This document shows, one piece after another, positions 56,210 through 64,000 of a DNA stretch of 64,000 nucleotides. How positions within the stretch are numbered: the first letter of the stretch is position 1; each line of letters opens with the position of its first letter. The stretch is taken from positions 744,001-808,000 of the forward strand of contig NZ_JAGINT010000002.1 of NCBI RefSeq assembly GCF_017876295.1, read 5' to 3'. Made by a program: the position numbers and the translations under genes. The notes under the pieces were generated by a model. That model had not been told where the DNA came from. It made no database searches and was given only the letters and a program-made list of their open reading frames with translations. This stretch comes from Kribbella aluminosa (GTDB lineage: Bacteria; Actinomycetota; Actinomycetes; Propionibacteriales; Kribbellaceae).

Positions 56210-58219
56210 TCAGAAGGGTGGCGGTTCGGCTCTGGCCGGGGGCTCGCCTGTGGGTGGTGCGGCGGTGGGTGGTGGTGCGGCGGTGGGTGGTGCGGCGGGG
56301 GGCGCGATGGGTCCGCGCGCGGGTGGGACCGTGGTGTAGCGGTGGCCGGTCGGCGCAGTGAGGGTCACGGAGCCATCGGGGTGGGCGATGGTCTTCCAGC
56401 CCCAGGCTTTCGTGTCCTTGATGACGTGGTGATATTCGCAGTACGGGACCAGGCCGGTCAGATGGGTCTGCCTGGTTTGGGCGAAGGGCGTCGTGTGGTC
56501 GCGGTCGCATTCGCGGGAGGCGCGGTTGCAGCCGGGCCAGGCGCAGACGGGGTGCCGAGCGAGGAGGGTTTCGGTGACGGCGGCGCCGGGGTCGTGGCGT
56601 GTAGTGGAGGCGTCGAGGACGGTGCCGTTGGTGGGGTCGGTGAGCAGGCGTCGCCAGGTGCCGGCGGTGGCGACGCGGCGGGCCATGGCGGACGGGATCG
56701 GGCCGTAGCCGGTGAGCTCGCAGGGGTCGTCGTCCATGCCGAGCAGGGTGGTGATCGGGATCATGACTTCGATGTGTGGGCGTCGCCGGTGCCGGTCGGG
56801 TAGGCGCCGCCCGAGCCAGTCCAGGCCGTTGTACAGCATGTGCTCGAACAGGTCGGCCATGACGTCGGCGCGCCGCTGAGGCGCGAGCCGCTCATCCTGC
56901 ACAGACCCAGCTCTACCCGGTCCAGCAGACTTACTCGGCCCGGTCGTCTCAGCCGATCCAGCAGACTTTCCAGGCCCGGCTGGCTCCGCCGGGTGAGCGG
57001 TGTCGGCAGTGTTGCGGCTGGTGGGCATCGCGGTGGCAGGTTGATCGGCGCTGGGTGCGTCTGAGTGAGCCTCGGCGGCGGACGTGCCGGTGCTGGTGGC
57101 TTGGATGGGTGTGCTGGACCTGGCGACGGTAGGCCCCGGACGGTCAGCGCGCATGCCACGTTCACCACCCAGGCCAAAGCTCGGGGTGGTGCCCGGGGTG
57201 CTCGGGGCGCCGGGGATCGGTACGGGGGTGCTGCGTTTGGCGAGGTCGGCCATGGCTTGGATGACGATCCACATTTGCTGGATTTTGTCGGCGGTGTGCA
57301 CGATCCACAGCCCGGCCATGCCGTCGGCGAGGGGGATGATCTTGCAGGTGCGGTCGGTGGTGGCGGCGTGGTGGCGGTCGGTGTGTTCGTGGGTGGTGTG
57401 TTTGGCGACCTGGCGGCGCAGGGAGGCGTTCAGGTTCTGGTGGGTTTGGCCGGGGGCGCGTTTTAGGACGTGGGTTTCGACGGCTTGGGCTGCGGTGGGT
57501 GGCAGGGTGCGGGTGGCTTCGGAGATGGCGAGGGCTTTGGAGAACGTGAGTGCTCCGCAGCGCAGGGCGGTGTGGGTGGCGGTGAGGGTGCTGGTGAGGT
57601 GCAGGGCGGTGTCGATGTGTCTGGCGGCGGTGGTGGTGGACAGGTGCAGGGCGGCGGCGATCTCGGCGGCCCAGGAGCGTTCGGGGTCGATGGGGCGGCC
57701 GGCGGGGTCGAGCTGGGTTGGGCGGGGGATCTCGGTGGCCTGGGTTTTGCGTTGCCGGACGAAGCAGGCCTGCGCGCCGGTCCTGATCGAGGCGGCCCAG
57801 GCTTCCATCCGGGCTGCGGCTTTCATTGCCTCGATCAGCGCGATCGGGGACTCGCATTGCGGGCGTAGCTGTTCCAGGGCGGCGGCCAGTTCGGCGCCGG
57901 GTGGCAGGAACACCCAGGCCGGTGCCTTCAACCGCAGCATCGCGCGTTCGGCCTCGTCCTGGTCGACTCCGGCCCACTCCTCCCAGTCCAGCCGGTCGAC
58001 CCGCGACATCGGCGGCAGGTCGTCGTACAGGTCCTCCTCGGACAGGTACCGCGGCACACACGAACCATCAACGTCATACAGATCGTCGAGATCGTACGAA
58101 TCATCCGGCGGAACCAGCTCATCGGGAGGAACTGGCAGTACGACGTATCCAGCGGACGGCGCGCAGGGATCGCCTGGCGTGGGAACGCCGAGGTCCGGGT
58201 GGTCCGCCGTCGAGATCAT
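56210..58219 (-). CDS. DUF222/HNH endonuclease (13E12 repeat family)
   Basis: A 669-aa protein. DUF222 covers residues about 90-330 (RSWAAEIAAALHLSTTTAAR, GALTFSKALAISEATRTLPP). A Ser/Ala/Pro-rich linker follows (about 335-440), then the HNH domain near the C terminus: CAWPGCNRASRECDRDHTTP and VPYCEYHHVIKD. A Pro/Ala-rich tail ends it. These multicopy nucleases occur throughout Actinobacteria and some are induced by DNA damage. Here a LexA box lies directly upstream and the transcript appears leaderless. Confidence 0.92.
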   Translation of the reverse strand: MISTADHPDLGVPTPGDPCAPSAGYVVLPVPPDELVPPDDSYDLDDLYDVDGSCVPRYLSEEDLYDDLPPMSRVDRLDWEEWAGVDQDEAERAMLRLKAPAWVFLPPGAELAAALEQLRPQCESPIALIEAMKAAARMEAWAASIRTGAQACFVRQRKTQATEIPRPTQLDPAGRPIDPERSWAAEIAAALHLSTTTAARHIDTALHLTSTLTATHTALRCGALTFSKALAISEATRTLPPTAAQAVETHVLKRAPGQTHQNLNASLRRQVAKHTTHEHTDRHHAATTDRTCKIIPLADGMAGLWIVHTADKIQQMWIVIQAMADLAKRSTPVPIPGAPSTPGTTPSFGLGGERGMRADRPGPTVARSSTPIQATSTGTSAAEAHSDAPSADQPATAMPTSRNTADTAHPAEPAGPGKSAGSAETTGPSKSAGPGRAGSVQDERLAPQRRADVMADLFEHMLYNGLDWLGRRLPDRHRRRPHIEVMIPITTLLGMDDDPCELTGYGPIPSAMARRVATAGTWRRLLTDPTNGTVLDASTTRHDPGAAVTETLLARHPVCAWPGCNRASRECDRDHTTPFAQTRQTHLTGLVPYCEYHHVIKDTKAWGWKTIAHPDGSVTLTAPTGHRYTTVPPARGPIAPPAAPPTAAPPPTAAPPTGEPPARAEPPPF

Positions 58220-58225
58220 GCGCCT

Positions 58226-58245
58226 ATATTAGAACAAATGTTCGA
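58226..58245 (-). promoter_or_regulatory. LexA (SOS) box and -10 element of the DUF222 gene
   Basis: Minus strand TCGAAC-ATTT-GTTCTA continuing into TAATAT. The LexA core GAAC-N4-GTTC is perfect and TCGAAC/GTTCGA matches 11 of 12. TAATAT would serve as the -10 element, only 6 bp from ATG 58219, implying a leaderless mRNA. Confidence 0.8.
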
Positions 58246-58355
58246 CCATGCCAAACTTGAAATGGAGTCCTGGTGGAGGCTTTGGCGTTGCGGGGCGGGG
58301 TTTTCCGCCTCTCCGGTTGCCGTAGGCAACAGTGCGGCGGCGGGTCCGGCCGAGG

Positions 58356-58907
58356 TCAGGCGTTGAGGTACAGGGCCGCGAGGCGCGGGAGGCGGGTCTC
58401 GAGCTCGTCCCCGTCGTCGAAGTCGATCTCTTCGCCCGCCGGAACATCCGGCGTGTCCGGTGCCTCGGCGTCGACGGCCTTCCAGTACGCCGCCTCGTCG
58501 CCGGTCAGGTTCTTGTACGCGTGACTTCCGACGTGCAGCATCCCTTCGCCGTCGAAGCCCTCGAACCCTTCCGGCCGGTCCTCGTCGACCACGTCGGCGA
58601 GCGAGTCCGGCTCCGCGAGCGCGGCGTCCCACACCTCTCGCCCCTGCGCGATCAACCAGCCCCGGAACGAGTCGAACCCGTCCTCCGAAGCACCCGCGTT
58701 GATCAGGTGCGCCGCCGCCCACAGGTCCCACCGGAACGACTCGACCTGCAACCGCGCAAGCTCGGTCCCGAACCCGACGATCACCTCGCCGCGCGCTGCA
58801 CCCAGCACCTTGGTCAACGCATCCGCAACGCCGTCCGGATCAGCCACCGTGTCATCCACCGAGGCACGCGCATCCTCGACCAGACCCCAGAACCTGTCCT
58901 TGTCCAC
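58356..58907 (-). CDS. DUF4240 domain protein
   Basis: A 183-aa protein of the DUF4240 family: DKDRFWGLVEDARASV at the start, then SFRWDLWAAAHLINAGASED and SFRGWLIAQGREVWDAALAE. Acidic (many Asp and Glu). The function is unknown; proteins of the family appear as immunity or regulatory proteins in various bacteria. GTG 58907. Confidence 0.82.
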   Translation of the reverse strand: MDKDRFWGLVEDARASVDDTVADPDGVADALTKVLGAARGEVIVGFGTELARLQVESFRWDLWAAAHLINAGASEDGFDSFRGWLIAQGREVWDAALAEPDSLADVVDEDRPEGFEGFDGEGMLHVGSHAYKNLTGDEAAYWKAVDAEAPDTPDVPAGEEIDFDDGDELETRLPRLAALYLNA

Positions 58908-58961
58908 CCCCAAACCATCTCACCGACCCCGGGTCCAACGGGAGGGTGAAAGCGATGATCT

Positions 58962-60437
58962 TCAGCTGGAAGTCTCGGGTTCAACTGGCCGGTGCGCGAT
59001 GACCGCCGGTGCCGGCTGACCAAGGATCGCGGAGTCCGCCGGCCCGTCGTGGTTGCTCTCCGCGACTGGCGCGGTCCAGTCGTCAGCTCCAGGCCTTGGC
59101 TGCTCGCCTTCGGCCCCGTCCTGCGACGACAGCGCAGTCGACGTCAGCGCCGAGCGTTCGTCCGGCTGCTCCGGGGTTTCACGCAGCCTCGGCGGTGCCG
59201 CCGTCCAAGCTCGCAGGTCCTGCACGATGTCGCCGTAGAAGGTGTCGATCGCGTTCTCCACCGAGTCGATGAACGATCCACGGCCACGCCCGCGCTTGCT
59301 CCCGAGGGGCGAACCGAGCGCGATCCGGAACGACCGCAGTTCCTTCTTCGGATCCTCGATCAGCAGGGCCGGCTGATCACGGACAGCGCGCAGAAGCTCC
59401 GCCGTACCTGGGCCACGGCCGTGCATCACGAACGCCTCGAGCCTGGTCGAGTCCGGCGCGTGCCGTAGCTGCCGGAGCAGCCAGTTGACGCGCGTCGTGG
59501 CGCGGCCGTCCCGTGGTGCTGCGATGTCGACGTGGCAGGTGACCATGCCCGCTCGGAGGTCAGCCGTGACCACCAGTTGCCCGACGGCGTTCGGGATGTT
59601 GATGGCTCCCTGCAAGATCCCTTGCGTGCTCATCGACTGGACGAGTGCCTGCGATCGCAGCGCGGGATCGGCAAGCTCCTTCCGGGCCAGCGCCGGCGTG
59701 ACATCGTCACCAAGTTTCCGGCCGAGCTGCAGACTGACGTATCTCAGCAGCGCGTCGAACCGGCCGGCTACCTCGGGAGCACATTTGTCACCCGGACGGA
59801 GTGTGCCGGAGGCAACTGCTTCCCGGGTGGCCACCCACGACGGCCCCATGTCGTCGAATTGCAAGGCCCCGGAGCGCGGGTGCTCGAGGTAGCGAATCAG
59901 CTCGCCGAGGATCCACGCCTGGTCGGGGTCGGCGACGCCTCGGTGTTCCTTCTGCAGGACGGCTTCCGCCAGGATCATCGACCAGGACCAGTGGTACAGC
60001 GCGACCCGCTTCAGCTTGCGTTTGTCGACCTTGGTCGGGTGCATGCCGGCGATGGCTGGGATCTCGTTCGAGATCGTGACGACCGCGTCGAAGCCCTGTT
60101 CGCGAGCAATGTCGAGGTAGGCCTCGAGTTGCTCGGCGTCGAGCGCGTTGACCCCGGTCTTCACCTCGACGAGTGCCGTCCACTCCTTCTGCCCGCGGCG
60201 TGCCCTGAGCACGCCGTCCGGGTAGAGCCGTCGCTCTCCGAGCTGGAACGGCACCTCGATGTAGGTCTCCAGCTGACCGGCCGGCGCGCCCAACGGCTGG
60301 GTCAAGACCCGGCCGAACTCGCGCACCGATGACATCACCGCAAGGAGCGCCGAGGTCGCCCGACGCTCCTGCTCGTCGGCGCCGTTGATCCCGGATGTCG
60401 GTATCAGGCGTGCCTGATGCCAGCTTTCCTCTGCCAT
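58962..60437 (-). CDS. PD-(D/E)XK nuclease-like protein
   Basis: A 491-aa protein. Residues about 55-115 have the core of the restriction-endonuclease fold: YIEVPFQLGERRLYPDGVLR (PD at 73-74), ALVEVKTG (Glu91-x-Lys93) and QLEAYLDIAREQGFDAVVTI (Gln103). The remaining 370 residues are of an unnamed type (PNAVGQLVVTADLRAGMVTC, DSVENAIDTFYGDIVQDLRA). No membrane segment. It may be a DNA-repair or defence nuclease, or a family of stress proteins. Alone on its strand, 50 bp after the DUF4240 gene. Confidence 0.65.
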   Translation of the reverse strand: MAEESWHQARLIPTSGINGADEQERRATSALLAVMSSVREFGRVLTQPLGAPAGQLETYIEVPFQLGERRLYPDGVLRARRGQKEWTALVEVKTGVNALDAEQLEAYLDIAREQGFDAVVTISNEIPAIAGMHPTKVDKRKLKRVALYHWSWSMILAEAVLQKEHRGVADPDQAWILGELIRYLEHPRSGALQFDDMGPSWVATREAVASGTLRPGDKCAPEVAGRFDALLRYVSLQLGRKLGDDVTPALARKELADPALRSQALVQSMSTQGILQGAINIPNAVGQLVVTADLRAGMVTCHVDIAAPRDGRATTRVNWLLRQLRHAPDSTRLEAFVMHGRGPGTAELLRAVRDQPALLIEDPKKELRSFRIALGSPLGSKRGRGRGSFIDSVENAIDTFYGDIVQDLRAWTAAPPRLRETPEQPDERSALTSTALSSQDGAEGEQPRPGADDWTAPVAESNHDGPADSAILGQPAPAVIAHRPVEPETSS

Positions 60438-60564
60438 CTGCTGTCCCCCACGGGCTTCGTCCCGGCAGACCCCCCATAGGCCCGCATCACCGTGAACACC
60501 CGTCGAATCCGGGACCTTACGCCTTTCGTCACGCTACGTGAAGGGGCGGGTCGGGATCTGGTCT

Positions 60565-61509
60565 TTACCAGACGTCGTCGAGTTGTTGGCGGTGTTCTGT
60601 TGTGAGGTTCAGCTGGGTGCCGGTGAGGGCGGTGGTGAGGTAGGCGGGTTTGCTGATGCCGACAATGGGGGTGATGGGTGGCGTGCCGCCGGTGAGCCAC
60701 GCGAGGACTACTGCTGAGGGCGTGGTGTTGAGGGAGGCGGCTACGTCGGTGAGGGCCTCCAGGCGGCGGGTGGTGCCGGGGTGGGTGAAGGCGGGGTCGA
60801 GGGGGCGGTCGGGGCGGTTCTCGTAGGTGCCGGACATCAGGGGGCTGTACGCGAACAGCTGCTGGTCCGGGTTGGTCTCCGCGTAGTCCAGGACCTCGTC
60901 GGTGATCCAGCCGAAGCGGTGGTCGTGGGCGTGGTCGCGGACGAACGGGCGTGGCTGCAGGTACGAGTAGCGCAGCTGTAGGGCGGTCGGGCCCATGACG
61001 CCTTGCTCCTGCGCCAGACCGCGCATCCGCTCGACCCTCCAGAGGGCATAGTTCGACAGGCCGATGCGGCCGATGGTGCCGTTCTTGGCGTGCTTGCCGA
61101 ACGCCGCAACGGTCTCCTCCAGCGGTGTGGACCGGTCGTCGCGGTGTGCCCAGTACAGGTCGATGTGGTCGACACCCAGCCGCCGCAGCGAGGTCTCGAG
61201 CGCCGTGTCGATCGCCTTGGCGCTCAGGCCTTCCGAGTGCTCCGGGTAGCTGCCGGGCCAGAGCGGCTCGCACCCGACCTTCGTTGCCAGCTTGATCCGG
61301 TCCCGTACGCCGGGACGCTGCGCCAGCCACCGTCCGAGCAGTTCCTCGCTCTGGCCACCCTGTCCGCTCGGGTGCTGCCAGAACGCGTAGCAGTTCGCGG
61401 TGTCGATCCACTCCCCGCCCGCGTCCACAAAGGCATCCAGCAACCGGAACGAGGTCTCCTCGTCGATCCGCGTCCCGTACTCCATCGCACCCAGCGCAAG
61501 ATTCGCCAT
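60565..61509 (-). CDS. aldo/keto reductase
   Basis: A 314-aa NADPH-dependent aldo/keto reductase. The catalytic tetrad residues are present: Asp and Tyr in DTANCYAFWQ, Lys in LATKVGCEPLW and His in DLYWAHRDDRSTPLEE. GTIGRIGLSNYALWRVERMR is family-typical. The substrate is not deducible. It is followed by the alpha/beta hydrolase gene on the same strand. Confidence 0.93.
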   Translation of the reverse strand: MANLALGAMEYGTRIDEETSFRLLDAFVDAGGEWIDTANCYAFWQHPSGQGGQSEELLGRWLAQRPGVRDRIKLATKVGCEPLWPGSYPEHSEGLSAKAIDTALETSLRRLGVDHIDLYWAHRDDRSTPLEETVAAFGKHAKNGTIGRIGLSNYALWRVERMRGLAQEQGVMGPTALQLRYSYLQPRPFVRDHAHDHRFGWITDEVLDYAETNPDQQLFAYSPLMSGTYENRPDRPLDPAFTHPGTTRRLEALTDVAASLNTTPSAVVLAWLTGGTPPITPIVGISKPAYLTTALTGTQLNLTTEHRQQLDDVW

Positions 61510-61538
61510 GCGCCAGATCCAACAAGCTAGAGCGCTGT

Positions 61539-62333
61539 CTAGGTCAAGTCCCGCAGTACTGCCGCCACGGTCGACGCCTCGGTCGAGTGGTTCTCACCGG
61601 GGACCGCCCGCAACGTCGCGTCAGGCAGGTGCGCGGCGACCGCCTGCGCGCCGGCGGACAGCGTCGGCCAGGTCTTGTCGCCGTACAGCACCAGCACCGG
61701 CACCTTGACGTCCGCCCAGCGGTCCGGAGGCAGCGGGTTGCCGGACATCGTGCTGCCCATGATGCGCCCGTCGTACGCGATCGTGTGCGCGATCTCCTCC
61801 AACGGGGCCCAGTACGGCGACTGCTTCATCCCGGCGACCGCCTCCGCGGGCATCCCGAGGGCCGCGGTCATGAACAGCTCGGCGGCCTTGTCCCGGCGTC
61901 CCGCGGCGACGAACGCGTCCAGCTGCTCGACGTAGTCCGACGGTAGCGGCGGCCGTACGTCGTCCACGACGACCGGCGGCTCGAACAGCACCAGCCCCGC
62001 GACCGGCAGCCCCGCCGCCGCGGCATCGAGCGCGAGCAGGCATCCCGAGGACCAGCCGAACAGGATGGCCGGCTGGCCGGCGTCCTCGATCAGCGCGGCG
62101 ATGTCCTCGATCTCGCGCTGGATCGCGTACGGCGCGGTGTCGGTGCTCTGGCCGCGCCCGCGCCGGTCGTACACGTACGTCCGGAACCCGTCGCTCAGCA
62201 GCTGCCCGACCTCGGCGTTGAGCGGGTTCACGGCTCGGTGCGCGGTCGCGCCGTCGATCAGGATCAGCGGCCGGCCGGCGCCGTACGCGTCGAAGCCGAT
62301 CGTGGTGCCGTCGGCCGATGTCACGGTGCTCAT
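61539..62333 (-). CDS. alpha/beta hydrolase
   Basis: A 264-aa alpha/beta hydrolase. Nucleophile elbow GWSSGCLLA (Ser in G-W-S-S-G), acid in VLVLYGDKTWPTL and His in VPGENHSTEAS. Substrate unknown. Divergent from the TetR regulator at 62411 with a palindromic operator between, so probably induced by the substrate of that regulator. ATG 62333 (MSTVTSADGTTIG). Confidence 0.9.
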   Translation of the reverse strand: MSTVTSADGTTIGFDAYGAGRPLILIDGATAHRAVNPLNAEVGQLLSDGFRTYVYDRRGRGQSTDTAPYAIQREIEDIAALIEDAGQPAILFGWSSGCLLALDAAAAGLPVAGLVLFEPPVVVDDVRPPLPSDYVEQLDAFVAAGRRDKAAELFMTAALGMPAEAVAGMKQSPYWAPLEEIAHTIAYDGRIMGSTMSGNPLPPDRWADVKVPVLVLYGDKTWPTLSAGAQAVAAHLPDATLRAVPGENHSTEASTVAAVLRDLT

Positions 62334-62357
62334 GGTGTTCTCCCCACCTCTACGGAA

Positions 62358-62399
62358 ACTAGACCGTACAGTACTCGTCAGAGAACTGGACTGTCTAGT
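62358..62399. promoter_or_regulatory. TetR operator candidate
   Basis: Inverted repeat ACTAGACCGT (62358-62367) and ACTGTCTAGT (62390-62399) with one mismatch and a 22-bp spacer, between the divergent hydrolase and tetR genes. The half-site AGACxGT occurs twice. Confidence 0.6.
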
Positions 62400-62410
62400 A
62401 TGATTTCCGG

Positions 62411-63058
62411 ATGGAGTCAGAGACCGAAGGCCGGACGCCCCGCAAACGCCGCGCGATCCTGGCCGCCGCGACCGAGGTGTTCCTCCAGCACGGCTACCTC
62501 GGCGCGAGCATGGACGAGGTCGCGGCCAAGGCCGGCGTCTCCAAACAGACGGTCTACAAGCAGTTCGAGAACAAGGAGCGCTTGTTCGCCGAGATCGTCC
62601 TCGGCACCAGCGACCAGCTGATGGACGGTCTCCTGCAGGCGTACGTCGACACGCTCGACGGCGCGGCCGACGCTCGGGAAGCTCTGCAGGCGCTGGCACA
62701 CCGCCTGCTGCAGAGCCTTACCGCCGACAACGTGCTGCAGCTCCGGCGGCTGGTGATCGCCGAGGCGGACCGGTTCCCCGAGGTGTGCGGCGCGTGGTTC
62801 GACAGCGGCTTCGACAAGTCCCTCGACGCGTTGGGTCAGGCGCTGACCAGGTTGAGCGACCGCGGTCTGCTCCGCGAGCTCGAGGACCCGACGCTGGCGG
62901 CGTACCAGTTCGCCGGGCTGGTCATGTACAAGCCGATGAACCGCGCGATGTTCGCAGGCACCCGGCAGCGCGTCGACAACAGTGAGCTGCAGAAGCTCGC
63001 CGACCAGGCGGCCGACGTCTTCCTCGCGGCGTACGGGTCAGAGCGTCCCGCGCGTTGA
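62411..63058 (+). CDS. TetR-family repressor
   Basis: A 215-aa TetR regulator. Helix-turn-helix at residues about 20-60: VFLQHGYLGASMDEVAAKAG, VSKQTVYKQFENKERLFAEI. C-terminal domain of the AcrR/TetR_C_7 type (LIAEADRFPEVCGAWFDS-like). It probably represses the divergent hydrolase. Its 3' end overlaps the lacI-type gene by 21 bp. Confidence 0.92.
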   Translation: MESETEGRTPRKRRAILAAATEVFLQHGYLGASMDEVAAKAGVSKQTVYKQFENKERLFAEIVLGTSDQLMDGLLQAYVDTLDGAADAREALQALAHRLLQSLTADNVLQLRRLVIAEADRFPEVCGAWFDSGFDKSLDALGQALTRLSDRGLLRELEDPTLAAYQFAGLVMYKPMNRAMFAGTRQRVDNSELQKLADQAADVFLAAYGSERPAR

Positions 63059-64000
63059 CGTCCGCACGACCAGCTCCGGCGTGAACGTGACCCGCTGGTG
63101 CTCGTGGTCCGGGTTCGACGACTCGTCCAGCAGGAGCTCCGCCGCGGTCCGGCCGAGCAGTTGACGCGGTTGCCGCACCGACGTCAGCGGTACGGCGGCG
63201 GCCTCGGCGAACTCGATGTCGTCGTACCCGACGATCGCGAGGTCCTCCGGGACGCGCAGCCCGAGGCTCACGCACTGTTGCAGCAAACCCAGCGCCAGCA
63301 GGTCGTTCGCGCAGAACGCGGCTGTCGGCCGACGGTCCGCGGGAAGCCCGGCAAGTCGTTGCCCAGCGCCCCTGCCTTCGGCCACCGTGAGCGCGCCGGT
63401 GGTCAGTTCGATCAGGTCGGTGATCGGCTTCCCGGCGGTCCGCAGCGCGCGCCGGGCGCCGTCGCGCCGGTCGACGACCTGACCGAGCGTGTTCGGCCCG
63501 CCGACGTACGCGATCCGTTCGTGCCCGAGCTCGAGCAGGTGCGAGATCGCCAGCTCGCCGCCGAGTACGTCGTTCACCGCGACCGAGCAGTGCGTGGCCT
63601 CGTCAAGGGTCCGGTCCACGACCACCACCGGTGTGCCGCGGGAGGGTAGTTCGCGGAGCCGGGACGAGTGCTGGTCGATCGGCGTGATCAGGATGCCCTG
63701 GACGCGCTGCTGCTCGAGCAGGTCCAGGTACGCCGCCTCGCGGTCGGCATCCTCGCTGCTGGTGCACAGGAACACCGAGAGCCCGGCCGCCTGGGCCGCC
63801 TCCTCGACGCCCTTCGCGACGTCGGTGAAGAAGGGGTTGCCGGCGTCGAGCATCAGGTACGCGAGGATCCGGCTCGATCCGGCCCGGAGCTGGCGGGCCG
63901 ACTCGTTCCGGACGAAACCGAGCGAGGCCATCGCGGCCTCGACCTTGGCGCGGGTCAGCGGGCTGACCACCTCGGGGCGGTTCAGCACGTTCGACACGGT
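63038..64000 (-). CDS. LacI-family transcription regulator (partial)
   Basis: Partial at the window edge: the first part of the helix-turn-helix is outside. What remains is the end of the DNA-binding helix (TVSNVLNRPEVVSPLTRAKV), the hinge (LGFVRNESARQLRAG) and the periplasmic-binding-protein-like effector domain (LAYLMLDAGNPFFTDVAKGV, HLLELGHERIAYVGGPNTLG), likely a sugar sensor. C terminus ends VVRTSTRGTL. Confidence 0.92.
   Translation of the reverse strand, partial: TVSNVLNRPEVVSPLTRAKVEAAMASLGFVRNESARQLRAGSSRILAYLMLDAGNPFFTDVAKGVEEAAQAAGLSVFLCTSSEDADREAAYLDLLEQQRVQGILITPIDQHSSRLRELPSRGTPVVVVDRTLDEATHCSVAVNDVLGGELAISHLLELGHERIAYVGGPNTLGQVVDRRDGARRALRTAGKPITDLIELTTGALTVAEGRGAGQRLAGLPADRRPTAAFCANDLLALGLLQQCVSLGLRVPEDLAIVGYDDIEFAEAAAVPLTSVRQPRQLLGRTAAELLLDESSNPDHEHQRVTFTPELVVRTSTRGTL

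Noticed and set aside
57084..58232. 382-aa plus-strand frame opposite the DUF222 gene
   Set aside because: Antisense shadow of a well-supported gene, Trp/Arg/Ser-rich with no domain.

Overview
The window is high-G+C actinobacterial chromosome. The evidence is pervasive G/C third positions, many GTG starts, a WhiB-type regulator, a bacterial proteasome activator (Bpa), ECF sigma factors, a DUF222/HNH (13E12-type) gene and LexA boxes of the GAAC-N4-GTTC form. The gene repertoire resembles soil Propionibacteriales such as Kribbella or Nocardioides; the genus is an inference.

Layout. 1-3640: a hydrolase, a TPP-riboswitch-controlled CytX-type permease, a flavodoxin-like reductase and a methyltransferase. 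3720-4763: an ECF sigma factor coupled to a frameshifted ogt. 4814-9483: a sulfonate-type sulfur operon (cysteine-ended leader peptide, flavin reductase, SsuA/C/B-like ABC transporter, LLM monooxygenase). 9489-14633: a broken zinc alcohol dehydrogenase, glycerophosphodiesterase, RsbW-like ATPase, SEC-C protein, arginine deiminase and a DHFR-like reductase. 14819-19192: a GT2/GT-C glycosyltransferase pair and larB-larC. 19306-26288: DUF4446, PAP2-diacylglycerol kinase fusion, serS, two HAD phosphatases, WhiB-HTH and Bpa. 26309-33575: regulators (two of them broken), VOC protein, quinone oxidoreductase, kinases, MobA, nitrilase-fold amidase and a CobC-like aminotransferase. 33697-38504: a Gly/Ser/Asp-rich repeat protein, remnants of a JmjC cupin, a gamma-carbonic-anhydrase-like protein and two MFS transporters.

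38789-43177 is a genomic island of about 4.3 kb inserted in tRNA-Ser(UGA) and bounded by a 58-bp direct repeat. It carries a DUF3644 protein with an R-x4-H (HEPN-type) motif, an XRE regulator, small mobile-element genes, a coiled-coil membrane protein and only the last 32 codons of a tyrosine integrase. It is probably an immobilised island with a candidate defence gene.

43178-64000: a pentapeptide-DinB protein, a deleted acyltransferase pseudogene, trpD behind a complete trp attenuator (leader peptide with tandem Trp), a SigJ-like sigma factor, kinase, FAD oxidase, a secreted cell-wall protein, an MFS/DUF6131 unit, an ECF42/YCII pair, a LexA-box-controlled DUF222/HNH gene, a PD-(D/E)XK-type protein, an aldo/keto reductase, a hydrolase/TetR pair and a partial LacI regulator.

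Two themes stand out. The first is cis-regulation visible in the DNA: a riboswitch, two peptide-leader attenuators, two nearly identical LexA-box promoters and several palindromic operators. The second is an unusual density of broken genes: two single-base frameshifts in four-base G/C runs, and five genes that lost an internal or terminal segment.
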